DNA of 64,000 nt from Rotaria sordida (Eukaryota; Rotifera; Eurotatoria; Philodinida; Philodinidae), in assembly GCA_905250125.1 (NCBI GenBank), contig CAJNOL010001166.1, forward strand, positions 1 through 64,000, written 5' to 3'. The notes beneath the pieces were generated by a model. That model ran no database searches. It was not told the DNA's origin and saw only the letters and a program-made list of their open reading frames with translations. Positions 36,606 through 49,111 of the stretch are shown in pieces (position 1 is the stretch's first letter; each line of letters starts with the position of its first letter). Both the position numbers and the translations under genes were made by a program.

Positions 36606-36798
36606 AAACCGGAACTGTGATTTTGGCTTCAGTTGTTAAAAATGAGAAAAAAATGGTTCCAATTCGATTTCACAAACATTACGTGGGAGTGAAACCGTTA
36701 AATCATCAGATGGATATGAAAATCTCAAAATAGATTTAAAATTTTCATATCAATCTGATAATTTAAAGGTTCCGGTTCGGTTCTCGGTTCCAGTTTTT
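36606..36798. repeat. Imperfect hairpin repeat
   Basis: The inner stem ACCGTTAAATCATCAGATGG (from 36700) plus ATATGAAAAT pairs with ATTTTCATAT and the reverse-complement TTTAAAGGT end near 36770. Outer ends GAAACCGGAACTG and CGGTTCCAGTTTT are also complementary, with mismatched sequence between. It has the look of a small MITE; no target duplication seen. Confidence 0.55.
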
Positions 36799-36984
36799 TT
36801 TTGGTACTGCCGAACTGTACTCATAAGGATTATCATATAGCAAATTTTAATACACATAAGCATCTGTGAAAAATATATCTGATAATTAGGAAAGAAAATT
36901 CTTACACATATTATTCAAACTGTAAAGTTGTGAATGTTACTCGTTTAAAATCAATCATTATTTTATTTCAGTTTATTTTTGTAG

Positions 36985-39124
36985 AACAAAAAAAGTTTCA
37001 TTATACAATNNNNNNNNNNAATTCAACAACAAAAAAAACATCAAATTTAGATGGTATTGATATAAAAATACCAGGTTTTGGTGAAACATCAACAATTGAA
37101 TATTTTGATTCATCGGGTTATTCATTTTCATCTTATTTTGCATCTATTATAAGAAGTCTTGTTACACTTGGTTATAAACGAGGACTTAATCTACGTGGTG
37201 CACCGTAAGAATTTATTTTAAATTAAATTACTAAAAATAAATTTATTCTATAAATGTAGATATGATTTTCGACGAGGTCTTGATGAACAAGATAATTTTT
37301 TAATAAATTTAACACAACTTGTTATAGATACTTATGAAAAAAATAATCAAACTAAAATTATATTTATAACACATAGTATGGGAGGTTAGTTAATTATTTT
37401 TGTGAAAATAATTTTGATAATTATAAATAATAATAATTAAAAAAAAATTAATTTAGGTCTATTTGCATTATATTGGCTTCATCAACAAACGAATAGTTTT
37501 AAAGAAAAATATATTCATTCAATGATTAATATTGGAACACCATGGGGTGGGGCTATAAAAGCTCTTCGTTTAATGGCTAGTGGTGATAATATTGATGTAA
37601 AATATAAACATTATTTTCTTCATCAGATAGTATTAGAAAATGTCTAGACTAGAGAAAATCCAAATTTCGAATTTCAATCCGATGAACTTGTCTACATAGA
37701 CTCGAGAATACCATATAAATGAACGATCCTTCTTGTTAGTTAGTACGTTTATTAAATCCGATTTTGAAAATTTCTAGCAGAAAACTCAAATTACGATTAT
37801 TTTATTCTATATAGATTTCTTTAATAATGATGCTTATTTCTTATTCCAGAGGTGCTTAGAATATGGACTCCTAACACCATTGAATATAGCCAGTTTTCGA
37901 TCAATCTAACTAACGAAAAAAAGTCCCAAGAAATTTTGTTTTGCGTTTTTCTTGAAATTAACTTTTTAAGGAAAAAAAACACGATTTTTGATAGTGTTTT
38001 CAATATATTTTGCTTCTCCTGAGCTGTAGAAATAATATTTTTCAAAAGAAAAAAAGACACACTCCGATAAATTTTTACGGTGGGAAGAGGAACTTCTACC
38101 AATTTTTGAGTCTATAATAACTTTTGCTGTATTCATCAAGATCTATGTGTACTGAAAGTTTCATAATTTTAATTCAAAAGCTTTTTAGCATCCGGAAAGA
38201 TTTTCTTGCCAGTATATAAGAAATAGGCAGGGTTACCTTACCCTATCCGACTCTACCGGCCAAGATAGAGTAATGATAAGAATCTAGTCAAGTAAAGCAA
38301 TACGAAAATTAACAAAATCATAATACCGATATGTTATCATTCGATTCTTCGACCATAATTTCTGAGCGATGACAATTATTGTAACGGATCGAAGAAAAAA
38401 AAACAGGATGCTATTTTATTATTCATCATTTTCAGAGTGTTCCAAACTAGACTGTGATTAAGAGAGAATGAGAAATAAACTTCGTAGGGGTACATTTTTT
38501 TCAGAGAAGTTATACGTTCGCGATGTGACATTAAAAAGAGTGTCATCAGTAACAGGTTAAGATCTTCATGAATAGTTTTTTTTGTTTTTATTTAATCATT
38601 AATTTTAGGTTTATGTTGTTTCACCAATTCGTGTTCGTCCTTATCAACTTTCTGCACCATCAACTGCATTTGTTATGCCAAGTATTAATTTTTGGACAAA
38701 AGATGAAGTTGTTATTGTTACACCAATACGTAATTATACAGTTTATCAATATAAAGATTTTTTTAATGATATAAAATATCCAATTGGTTATGAATATTGG
38801 CTTAATAATAAAAATTTATTAGATGAATTAAAACCACCTGATATTGAATTACATGAAATATATAGTACACATATACCTACACCCGGTGTACTTTTATATA
38901 ATAATCATTCATTTCCAGATTTACAACCAATTGTTTTACCTGATGATGGTGATGGAACAGTAAATCTAAGAAGTTTGCTTGGATTTAAAAATTGGAAAAA
39001 TAAACAAAAACAAAATATTCATACGTTAGAATTACCTGGTGTTGAACATTTAGCTATTTTAAGACATCCAATGACAGTTAATTATGTTGTACAAGTACTT
39101 ACCGGTCAATTTGATAAAAAATAA
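36985..39124 (+). CDS. PLA2G15: Group XV phospholipase A2 / LCAT family, 5' part missing
   Basis: Exons 36985-37204 (contains 10 N at 37010-37019), 37260-37384, 37457-37596, 38609-39124, all in phase and ending TAA. Family hallmarks: IKIPGFGET, GYKRGLNLRGAPYDFRRG, the serine elbow THSMGG (catalytic Ser, split by the second intron), NIGTPWGGAIKALRLMASGD, DGDGTVNLRS (catalytic Asp) and LPGVEHLAIL (catalytic His). Such enzymes are lysosomal or secreted acyl-ester hydrolases/transacylases acting on phospholipids. The N-terminal third (signal peptide, lid, oxyanion-hole segment) is not found upstream although 3.5 kb is available; acceptor TTTTTGTAG at 36984 and phase show that an upstream exon existed. 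Either the gene is truncated or those exons are lost in the assembly. The third intron is 1.0 kb. AATAAA lies at 39259. Confidence 0.88.
37010..37019. other. Assembly gap (10 N) inside the phospholipase exon
   Basis: Ten N between ACAAT and AATTC. The flanking peptide FHYT...NSTTKK suggests only a few residues are lost, but the gap may hide more. Confidence 0.97.
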
Positions 39125-40463
39125 ATATTTTTTTTTTTTGTATTTTATTTCTGTATATATACCCCACAGATATTTTTATACTCGCTGATTGTTATTGATA
39201 TTTATTTATTTTTATAAGATCTGAATTATTGTTTTATATTAACAAATTATTTGTTATCAATAAAATAGTCAAAGCAATATAGTTAAATATTTATATACCT
39301 TTATTTTATTTTTGACATAGAATTAAGAATTTTTTTAATATCTATCTGATGATTTATTAGTTTCAATTTTTGAAGAATCATCGAACTCTACTTGAAGAAC
39401 GAATAAGAGTGTGAAACAATTTACTGAGTATGTAATCACTAACAAACCTTCGTTGATAAAGATGTACAATCGAACCGAGTCTTACTAGTTCGTTGTCGAT
39501 CTCTAGTGCTTTAGGTACAAATTTACAATGAATTATTTAATTATAACTCAAGAGAGATCATAATTTGCTCGTTTTATTGTTATTGCACAAGAATTAACGT
39601 ATAAGTTCGACATGACAATGACATTTATCAGAGGAGTAAATATGATATGCTATTACGTATTAAAGGCAATGATAAATGTCCAAGTGATTGTACGTGACAA
39701 GTATAAATTATTATTTTTTTGTTTCTGTTTGTGATATTTGTCATTCATAATCTTCAAATCACATTGATATTTACTAAACGAATAAAAAGATTATAATTAT
39801 TTAATTTTTACTTAAGGCCAGCCCCCGCTCAAAAATCGATCTCAGCTTAGGAACATCCAAATTGCATGAAACTTTCAGGATATGTTGGAATTGATGAGTG
39901 ATGGTTATAGTAAAATTTTCAGCCCCATATCATGACGTTTGACAGAGATATTCACCAAACAAGTATCAAAAATAGTTCTATCGTAGTGCCAAGATTTCTC
40001 CCCCTTTTTTTAAACTCTTACTTTTTAAGTGAAGAAACGGGATGACAACTTTACTGACTCAAAAACCTCCTAAAAAAATGGCGCTGTTTTTTATAGAGGT
40101 GTTTTCTTATATGATAATAAAAAGAACCACGAGAAGGACTAGCCCTAGACATGAGCTTTCAAACAAAGAAAAAGTATATTTGACTTTACTTTTTACTATG
40201 ATAGAGTTCTGTTGGCGTTACGTCATTGAACCCAGAAACGGCTTGTTTTTCGAATAAGGGGTGACGACAATCTTTCAAAATTTTTGGAAAAAAAGAGATG
40301 CCAAATAAAAATGTTGTGTCGCGTATGAAAAGGCAGATGGTGGGGCTATTATTTCTCCATGAATTTATCTTAATTTCGATGATTCTAGCGAAAAGGAGAA
40401 GCTTTAACAGGAAATAATTTTTCTAAACTTCTCAATTTTTATTTATTTAACAATAGAAATATT
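39125..40463. other. Intergenic between convergent genes
   Basis: Carries the 3' UTRs of the phospholipase (AATAAA 39259) and, on the minus strand, of EEF2KMT (TTTATT at 40438). Around 39840-39900 a segment with TCCAAATTGCATGAAACTTTCAGG resembles one near 50145-50175 (TCCAAATTCAGTAAAACTTTCAGG), perhaps a dispersed repeat. The frame 40042-40257 is not supported. Confidence 0.45.
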
Positions 40464-41995
40464 TTAAGACGAAAAAGTAAGTTGAAGAATTTCAATAGAT
40501 TGAACAATATCTCTATCAATAGAACAAATATTCAAAGGTGATTGATCTAAAAAACAAAAACAACAAATTCATAATCTTTTTTTTCTTTTTATAAAATCCA
40601 AATATCATACTTAATGCTTGTCGGAATTGATTATATGTTGATTCATTACGAATAGTATTTGCAATATAAGCAGAACATTGTTTATTTATTTGTAAAAGAA
40701 TTTTAATTACTTTTACTAAACTTTCAATTACTGATGGATCATAAATAACATCTGATTGAAAAGAAAATATTAATCATACGATATATATATATATAATGAT
40801 ATATTCAATTACCTGTAGCTAAAATAAAATCAAAACAATCTTGTTTATTTTCATCTATTGAATATTGATTCCAATCTAATTCTTCAATTTTAATTTGTTT
40901 CTAAATAGAATAAATTATAAATATAGCATTTTTCTATTATTCATATTAAATTACATTAAACTGATCATCGGAAAAATTAAGTAAAATATTTTGTCGTAAT
41001 AAATTTAAAATCATTGGAGAATAATCAGTAAATGTATATGATAAAATTTTATCTGAATATTTTAATAAAGCTAAACCAAGTAGACCTGATCCAGCACCTA
41101 GTTCAATTATACGTCTATAAAACAAAAAAAAATCAATAAAAATTATCAAATAATACTTTCTATAATAAATACTTATTTTCTAGAAGATATATTCTTTTCA
41201 TTAGATAATCACCAAGATATATCGATGCAGGCCAATTCGAAAGACCAGTAAGACCATGACTTAGTAATGCTGTACTTTGTCGATGAATAACACATTGATT
41301 ATTATCCTAATTTTTTTTTTGTTACACAATGACAAATATGGATTTAAAATTTACATCTTACGCACAAGAATATATATCGTATGACACCAATCTTGTTCAC
41401 ATGATCCTCGACTTGCTAGATCAACTATTATATCATACCATCGACTATTTACTTCAGTATTATTATGTTTTTCGAGCTAAATTTAAAAGAAAAAAAAATC
41501 TCGGATTGATATAATAGAAAAAAGAGAAACGCATTTTATTCCATTTATTATGTACTATCCGTTATATGAGCAATCATAAAAAGTACCTTAAGATTCGAGT
41601 ATTTCTGAAACTCGTTGACTTTTATTCCTAGTATATCTTCAGACCTTCATTTTTTGAATAATTTCTTCCCTACCATAGCTAAGCTTAAAGTTCTTTCTCT
41701 TGCTTAGATATTATCAAACAATCTTACCCATCCAATAATTGTTTTAATAAATGTTTCTCGATATTTAAGACGAAGAGACCAAGAAGTAAATAATGGATTA
41801 TCGAATGTTTGATTAAGTAAATAATTTTGAAACTCTTCTATAGTATCATTAAATTCTAAATACCATTTCTTTAAAAAACAAATAAAAAGAAACATTATTA
41901 ATAAATATAACTCTTCATCAACTAACTTCGAGTATATCAGATGTTATTTTAATACCTCTTCCATAAAATGCTGCTGGTGTATCATGAATAAACAT
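40464..41995 (-). CDS. EEF2KMT: eEF2-lysine methyltransferase (FAM86 family)
   Basis: Eight exons on the minus strand, in transcript order 41995-41927, 41868-41728, 41476-41366, 41306-41173, 41114-40955, 40900-40813, 40751-40611, 40546-40464; phases agree and give about 308 residues (human about 330). The FAM86 match is clear from STALLSHGLTGLSNWPASIY, the SAM motif RIIELGAGSGLLGLAL, FTDYSPMILNLLRQN, LDWNQY and ADVLY-type DVIYDPSV, then YIANTIRNESTYNQF. It trimethylates a lysine of elongation factor 2 in the cytosol. Weak points: the ATG at 41995 directly follows a TTTTTCAG acceptor, so a further 5' exon may exist, and the third exon uses a GTGCGT donor because the nearby GTAAGA would put the next exon out of phase. 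Most introns are short. Confidence 0.85.
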
Positions 41996-42751
41996 CTGAA
42001 AAATCTAAATCTAAATAATAATAAATTTTCTTATTATCATTTAATATTTCATCGAAAATTAGCATTATTTATTAAATTCTTATAATACAATTCGTTGACA
42101 AAAATTCATATAAAGTGAAATCCATTCCAATTACAAAAAGAAATAAAAATTAATTATTATCTTCCAAAAATATGTCGTTCTAAGTATCATCAATCAAATA
42201 CTCACTAATTTTTTTCACTTTGATACAGTGTTCAAATCATATCAATGGTTGATTTATATTTAAACTAGTCCTTTACATTGCAGACAATGAATAATTAATC
42301 GATAGGTTCGAATTTTGTCCCAAGTTCCTCTCATTAAAACTCTGATTTCTGTGTATATTTGATACACTTCATAGTATTTAGTGCTGTGCATTTTTATTAA
42401 AAATTACTTATCAATAGTACGCATTTAAGGGATGGATGAATAGAAGATTCACGCTTGCTCCCATCAGAGAGACATAGATATAGGCAAAATAGTACCGATC
42501 CTGGCGAGGCCAAGTCTAACATTTTTTTCATTGGGAGCAATATCTTTTATGATCATGTAAAACTTGCGTCGAAATCCTATTCTCATGACTTATGTGTTCT
42601 AAAAGTTTATGTGAAAGTTATTGAGTAACAATCATTTCAATATTTACTGTTACAATTTTGGTAATAAAATTAATCCTTTTTTTTTGTCGTAAACAACAGA
42701 ATAGGCATGTTTCATCAAAAACCTAACTCGATAAGGGTACATTGAATTTTG
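41996..42751. other. Intergenic, no feature seen
   Basis: Possible promoter region of EEF2KMT on the minus strand; AT-rich, nothing defined. Confidence 0.4.
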
Positions 42752-43262
42752 ACGTTATCTAGAACTTAAGGATTTTTGGACTATACTCTTTCTTTTGTCT
42801 AGCGAACATTTTTGTCCAAAATGCTTGGAAGTAGGTTTTCGGGCTAATGGTCGCAGAAGTTTCTTGCTTCAACAGTCTACAATGATAGAGCAATTAATTC
42901 TTCACAAAATCAGATGTTTCCGAGCTCTCTACGACGTTTTTTGGTCGAGTTATATCAATTTTAGTGAAAGGCAAAAGCCATTTTTTCGTTTTTTCTCAGA
43001 GGAAATAGTAGAAAAAAACAGCTTTGGCCCTTCTCTAGAATTGACGTAACTCGACCAAAAAACATCGTAGAGGACTCGGAAACATCTCATTTTGTGAAGA
43101 ATTGATTGCTCTATCATTACAAACTGTTAAAACAAAAACCATTCTCGACTATTGGCCCAAAAGCCAAGGATTTCCATGAAACCTTCTTCCGAGCATTTTG
43201 GACAAAAATGTTCACTCGACAAAAGAAAGAGCATGGTCTAAAATCCTTAAGCTCCAGATAAC
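42752..43262. mobile_element. 511-bp fold-back element, nearly loopless
   Basis: The left end (GTTATCT, CTTAAGGATTTT, CTCTTTCTTTTGTC) is mirrored at the right end (GACAAAAGAAAGAGC, AAAATCCTTAAG, AGATAAC). Pairing continues inward: TTTTTGTCCAAAATGCTTGG with CCGAGCATTTTGGACAAAAA; CGACGTTTTTTGGTCGAG with CTCGACCAAAAAACATCG; AAAGGCAAAAGCC with GGCCCTTCTC. The centre is near 43007, with almost no unpaired loop. The plus frame 42795-43049 is a by-product. It sits between the 5' end of EEF2KMT and the 3' end of MTERF3. Confidence 0.85.
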
Positions 43263-43721
43263 GCTACATTCGGTCAAAACCGAAAAACGTTAGCAGAGAC
43301 CAACTTACGAATTGAACACACAAACGTGTAGAATAGACAAAATACTATTGAATCAAAAAAAACAAAAAGTAATGAATCTTCAAGAGAGTAGATACTAGAG
43401 ATCATATCTGATACCTCGAGCTCATTACTACTGCTTGAAAACAATATCGCATTTTTCGCTTATTGCTAAGCACAAAACCAAGACCGGAACAAAAAATGAT
43501 TGATCCCACTGATTATTAGAGAAGCATCACTTGACAGTTCTATTGAGTACTTCACTTTTTGCATACAAGTAATAGTTATCTCAAAAGACCACATCACATT
43601 GCTCAACGCTCTGTCGTTCTGCTCTGCACTACGTGTTATTGAAAATGTAAGCTGCTAAGTTAAACAGAGTGTATTGACTTTTTATAGAATTTTTTGTTTT
43701 ATTTTTAAACAAAACAAAAAT
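43263..43721. other. MTERF3 3' flank
   Basis: No gene. TTTATT at 43698-43703 (AATAAA on the minus strand) is a likely MTERF3 polyadenylation signal. Confidence 0.45.
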
Positions 43722-45931
43722 TTACAATGTTTTAATAAAATTTAAATAATGTTGTATAGATGTTTTTGTAACATATTGACAAAAAAGATCATTTGTTTTT
43801 AAACAAAGATCTTTTAATGAAATAAAATTTGGTTTTGTTGGATCAAATTGTTGACGTTTTAAATATTTTAAATATAAACAACGTGTACGTAATTGTTGAA
43901 AACTTTGTTTAAGTATAGGTGGATAATCAATTAAACGTTGTCGTGTTATATTCATTTCATTATAAAGAAAATCAAAATTTAATTCAATTAATTTATAATC
44001 ATATATAAATAATTTTGGATATTGATGAAATAATTTTTGTAATTCATTATGTTCAAAACCTAAAAATTTATTCATATTAAAATATGTATTACTAATATCT
44101 TGTAATGGTAAAGTAAGAAGTTTAGGTGAACGTATAATAAATTCATTTATATTATTATGATTTAAATGAAATTTTTTTATAAACCAATTTAATTTTGTTT
44201 CAATCATTTTTGTACTTAAATTTAATAAGAATGGTGCACGAATAACTATATCACGAATATTTTCTTGATTAAAACCTTTATTTTCAAGATAATTTATACG
44301 TACACGTAAATCATCAAGATTTTCTTTAAATATCCATGGATTATAACTAAGATATTGAGTAAGATCTTTATTTTTAATACCTAATTCATTAAGAAAAACA
44401 AGATGTTGAATACAATCACGTTCAAAATTAAGTGTTAAAATATATTTTGCTTTTGAATTTGGTTGATTCCAACGATAAACATCAACACCCATTTCAATAA
44501 AACGTTTTAATGTTGATGATTCATTAATTAAATAAGCTAAATCAAATGTAAATGGACGAAGTGATGGATACATTTCATTAATATAAAGTTCAAGAGATTG
44601 ATGAATATCTTCATCTGTATATAGATCACGTAAATCAGGTTGAATTAATACTTCAAGTGGAATATTTAAACTAAAATAAAGAGAATCTCTATGATTTTTA
44701 GATATACAAGTAATTGATACATTTTATGAATACTAATAGTAGTATTATTATCACAAATCGTGTTACAACAAAATTTACATATGAGAAAGATTATTGTTAC
44801 TAACTGAAGTTGTAATGTTTCATGTATCTTTTTTCACAAGCAAACAGAAATTTGATATTCAGTCATTCTTTGCTTCTCTCTATAGAGTCTTGTAAAAGTT
44901 TAACAATGAAATAATTATGATTGACAGATTTATTCTTGTTTCATGTTATTAATAAAAGCTGTAGCAAATCTCCTATAAAACTCTCAGGGCAATTTTTCGA
45001 ACCACATCAAGGAAAGTATTTTTATTAGTTCAATAAGTTGCAGCTAGTTACTTTCTGATAAAAAACTAGGAATCATTAACTATCATTACATTACCGATAT
45101 CGAAATTTTGCGAATTTTACCATACACATTCAAATATGCTGAATCAATTTATTTGATTAAGTATCTAACAAGTCATCAATCATTTTTCAAGCTTCAAAAT
45201 GATTCTCTCAATAGTAACATGACTCAAATCAGTTGATACTTGCTTTATATAAAATTGTAATATAAGAATCATTATCATTGAAATAAGGATTCTATTTAGT
45301 AATTACAGACTTACGAGATGATAGTTAATCTTCGATGTCTTCTAAACTTTCAGAAAAATAATCTCAATCATTTCTGAACTGTACTGAAAGATAGAAAATC
45401 AAAGACAATAATAGAAATCAAATTAAAGTGCAATGCGCATTCTAATATAGGAATGAAAATTTTATTGTGATATCTTATTCTTGATTTATGTACATAATGC
45501 TGTTTGTGAGATATCTGATTAACTCACGTTTCAGTTTTTTTGTTCAATGAAATAGCAGTTGTACTTGGTTTTTCAGTATGATGAGTTGTTAATGATGAAG
45601 AAAAAGCTTTTTTATCTGTTCCAAGTATTGTTAAATTATCTTTTTCTTCAGCAAATATATCATTTTCATCATCATCTATAGATTTTTTTGAATGTAATCG
45701 ATTAATATTATATTTATTAAATCGAGATTTTTTAATATCTAGATCTTCTTCTTTATTTTTATTTTGTTGTAATCGATTTTTAAAATTTGATGAACGTTCA
45801 AATTGACGATGTTGATTATTAATTTCATTTATATTTTTTTGTTGTTGTCGATTTAATATAGTTGTTAATGAAAATAAACGACGATTATTAATCGTAATGA
45901 AATAAATTGATGAAATTGTTCGTTTTAACAT
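43722..45931 (-). CDS. MTERF3: Mitochondrial transcription termination factor 3
   Basis: Exon 1 is 45931-45528 and exon 2 is 44670-43722, in phase 2+1, 450 residues (human about 417). Exon 1 begins MLKRTISSIYFITINNRRLF, a basic, Ser/Thr-rich, acid-free mitochondrial presequence, followed by a long Asn/Gln/Lys linker. Exon 2 holds the mTERF repeats: LRDLYTDEDIHQSL, PFTFDLAYLIN, YILTLNFERDCIQHLVFL, APFLLNLSTKMIETKLNWF, RSPKLLTLPL, LGFEHNELQKLFHQYPKL, DPTKPNFISLKDL and a conserved end QHYLNFIKTL. The family acts in mitochondria on rRNA/ribosome biogenesis and transcription. The 857-base intron has a GTGAGT donor and TTATTTTAG acceptor. Starting inside exon 2 at 44573 would lose the presequence and the conserved pre-repeat segment, so the two-exon model is preferred. 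Strong A/T codon preference, as in neighbouring block genes. Confidence 0.93.
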
Positions 45932-47873
45932 CTAAAAATAATATTACTTTTCTAAAAATTAATATTACTGTAAATTTTTAAAAAATCAATCATTGCATAT
46001 TTTCAAAACCAATCAACAAACAACATAAATTAATCCAATAGGAATTGAATATTATAATTAAAGAGGGTAGTATATGCTGAAGAAAATATTTGTTACTTTA
46101 ACAAGGTTCGAACTTGAACATCAAGAAAGTTGAGTCTATCATTGAAAAGAGAACATTTGATAGTATTCGAAATGGAAGTGTTTCTATTTCTGACTTAGCA
46201 TTGAGTGTTATAAATACGAGGAATTCTTCATCAGATACGTAGTACTCTTTCAACATATGATCTTTCGTACAAATCCAGATAAAAACTTGCTAATGTTACT
46301 AATTTTCACAACAAAAAACGAACCCTCTACGATGGAAATCAACAAATACCATCGAACGCATATTGCATTACGGAATTTTGTGATTTTTTTAGGTGATTAA
46401 GCACGTTTATTTCTCGAGTTGAAAATTTTTTTTTGTTTCGCTGGATTCTAGTGAAGACTCCATCCCAATCTTGAAGAATTTTTCTATTTCTCCAGTAGAG
46501 TTCCGGCGGTTTTTTTTTATCATCAATCTTCTACTTCAAATTCCGGTTAACTACACCAAAGATCTCATAATCGATCCCGTTCGAATCCTGGCAACTTCAA
46601 ATAATCCCTGCATCGATCGTTGTTGTCAGCTGACAACTTCTGAAAAGTTTTCAAGTATTATGCATTGTTAGCATGGGTTTTTTTTTTCGTCTGCTATTTC
46701 ATATATAAGCAAATTTTTCTTTATTGCAAAACGTTCTTTTCTATCTTCATCAAGATTTCTCAATTCTAAAATTATCGAAATAAAAACTTAATTATACATA
46801 AAACAATATATACAAAGACTTTGTCATACAAGCACATCAATACAAATTCTAATTATAACTAATACATTTAGATTATATTCTCGATAATCCTTCATTGTTT
46901 AATGGACAGATAGATTAACTTGTACATATTTGTTTTCACACCTTAATACATATGTTCAAATCGTTATATAAATTAAAAGAGGATAGAACAAAGAAAAAAA
47001 AAACATCAAACTATACGATGATATATTTCTTTTTTTTCTTTGTTTGATTACAATAGCATATATCAAGGGATTGAGAATAGACAGCATTCTAATATATATT
47101 GATTACATGAACTATTTTCTAGGGAGAAAATAAAAAATGATCAATTATTGAACGTATTCAATGATTCATATGAGAGTTTTAACATTCATTCTAAATTTCT
47201 TAGGATGATGATATTCATCTTATCATTCATAGAAAGAAAAAAAAACCACATATCAATATATATAATTTCAAATGTTGACTCACATAGTACAATATAAAAT
47301 ATATTTCCGAATTCGAATTTTGTATAAAAATTCTTGATATTCTATTTATTACAAAAAAATTGTATTAAATTCTTTTTTTCAACTATTAAACATTTGCACT
47401 TATTGATCTAAACAATATTTAACTATTCATGTCGAAGGTCAACTCGTTAACCCGGTGACCTTTCTATATATGTATTGGACGGATGTTTCCATCTGACCTC
47501 GCACGTTCTTTCTATTCTTTTCTGTTTTTAGATATAGTGAAAAATACGATATACGATACCACAAAAAAAAACAAATGTTATCAATTTACCATTAATCCGA
47601 TGAATATAAATCTTTTCTAATATTTATTCATATAATCTCTTTTGTTTTTATTCGAAAAATATAATATTGATTCTTGCTTGCTTTTTCTCTCTCTCTCTCT
47701 TTACATTCATCCATACTGACATTTTGAATCATTTGTATAAGTGTACATTCTCTCTTTTATTCATTCGTTAAAAAAAAAAAAAAAAGCGATTGATATTTTA
47801 AAAATGATGACATATATTGTGCTTATTTTGTTATCATTCTAGATCAACATTATTATTATTATTATTCTAGGCA
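45932..47873. other. Intergenic, no supported feature
   Basis: Nearly 2 kb of AT-rich sequence with microsatellite-like runs (CTCTCTCTCT near 47690, ATT repeats near 47850). A GTTCGAATCC word near 46577 recalls a tRNA T-loop, but no tRNA folds there. Confidence 0.45.
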
Positions 47874-48335
47874 ATGATGAATCAAACAATAATCATAGTT
47901 ATTCTTATTGTTATAATTTTATGTATAGAATTCGGTCAAGGTAAAATAAATTTGTTCAATAAATATTAATAATTTATTTTATTATTCTTATTAGGTCTTA
48001 GATGTTATCAACATGACTATTGTTTAGGTCGATGTCCAACATTAATATCAAGTACTGTTCAATGTAAACCAGGTTTAGATAAATGTTGGAAATTTACATC
48101 ACCACTTGGTACAATGCGTGGTTGTGGTAAATTTTTTTTTTAAATTTTTGTTCGTAGTACCATTATATTCTTTATTTATTAAGGTGATCATCGTTGTAAA
48201 ATACAATTAGATACAGGTATATTTGATACTGCTAGTGTATGTTGTTCAAGTGATCTTTGTAATTCGAGTATTCAAATGAAAATAACAACAATATTTATTA
48301 TATTAAGCAGCTTGATTGCTTTTATTTATGTGTAG
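47874..48335 (+). CDS. Ly6/uPAR three-finger domain protein A, GPI-anchor type
   Basis: Three exons, 47874-47940, 47995-48126, 48184-48335, in phase, 116 residues. The signal peptide MMNQTIIIVILIVIILCIEF ends before GLRCYQ. The mature part has ten cysteines in the Ly6/CD59 spacing, closing with the diagnostic VCCSSDLCNSS (CCxxDxCN). The hydrophobic end IFIILSSLIAFIYV follows, a likely GPI-attachment signal. Family members are cell-surface ligands or receptors modulators with three-finger folds; the role here is unknown. The exon layout (signal / fingers 1-2 / finger 3 plus tail) matches the next gene, so the pair arose by tandem duplication. AATAAA lies at 48426. A second possible start is the next Met codon at 47877. 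Confidence 0.88.
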
Positions 48336-49111
48336 TATAATTAATGATCAAATAACATTGTATATAATTATTGATTATCTTTTTTTTTTTTTTTGTATTT
48401 CTATCATGTTAAAATTTGTTATTATAATAAAAAAAGAAAAGAAAAGCTAAGATAAATGATTTCTTCTTCCTCTTCTTTTTTTTTTTTTTTTATTCGTGTA
48501 TGAAACAATGTTTGATGATGAGATGAATATTTGCATATTTAGTAAGAACATGTAGTTCGTCGATGAACAAATTAGATGATAAGAAAGCGTCAGTACTTAT
48601 TCCTCGAGTTCTGTTAGTTTTAATCAGACCAAGAAAGAAAGAAAGAAGGAAAGAAAGAGAAAAAAAGAACAGACTCCAATGTATCTCTATTCATTTCTAT
48701 TCACATTATCGGAAGGATGAACCTTCTTCGATGTCTTCTTTATTTCTTTCAGTTGTCTTCTATTTTGTTGCTTCAGACATCGATTATTTTTTATTTTTCT
48801 TTTTTCTTTTTTCTTTTGTCATTTGTCTTCGCTCAACAAGTAGTAGATAGACCAGGCCCATAATATAAATTCTATTCGCTGGTGTATGCCTAGAAAATAT
48901 ACATCATACCAAAAGCCCTAAAGAAAGCGAAAAAGAAAAATAGATACGTTCCAAACCAATCTCTCTTCTTCTCTCTCTCTCTCTCTCTCCTTTTCTCTTT
49001 CTATGATAGAGAAAAAAATATAAATAGAACAGCACACCCACTATTATTTTTTGTGCATTTACGCATTTTTATATCTTAGTTAACAACAGCGAAATCACGA
49101 GAATCTTCAAC
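48336..49111. other. Spacer between the Ly6 pair
   Basis: 3' UTR of gene A (AATAAA 48426-48431), purine/pyrimidine-rich stretches (AAGAAAGAAAG near 48640; a CT-dinucleotide run near 48965-48990) and the 5' UTR of gene B. The frame 48563-48850 is low-complexity and not supported. Confidence 0.45.

Larger units (their letters stand above)
33461..36984. other. 3.5 kb AT-rich intergenic stretch
   Basis: Holds the 3' UTR of the KChIP-like gene, two telomere-like patches and a hairpin (listed separately). The 5' exons of the phospholipase gene would be expected here, but I find no match to the family's N-terminal PGDGGS-type region. The minus frame 36235-36504 overlaps a telomere-like patch at its N-terminus and is not supported. 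Confidence 0.45.

Noticed and set aside
41340-41372. GTAAGA donor (41358-41363, minus strand) for EEF2KMT exon 3
   Set aside because: It would put the next exon out of phase and into an immediate stop; the GTGCGT donor three codon-positions earlier keeps phase and family alignment.
42795-43049. Plus-strand frame beginning MSSEHFCPKCLEVGF, suggesting a zinc motif
   Set aside because: It spans the centre of the fold-back at 42752-43262 and has no conserved counterpart; the single CxxC is chance.
46560-46600. GTTCGAATCC word as a possible tRNA T-arm
   Set aside because: The flanking bases do not make a T-stem or acceptor stem, and no D- or anticodon arm is found upstream.
48563-48850. Plus frame of 95 codons between the Ly6 genes
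   Set aside because: Built on AAG/GAAA and TTTTC low-complexity runs in the spacer, without a start context or domain.
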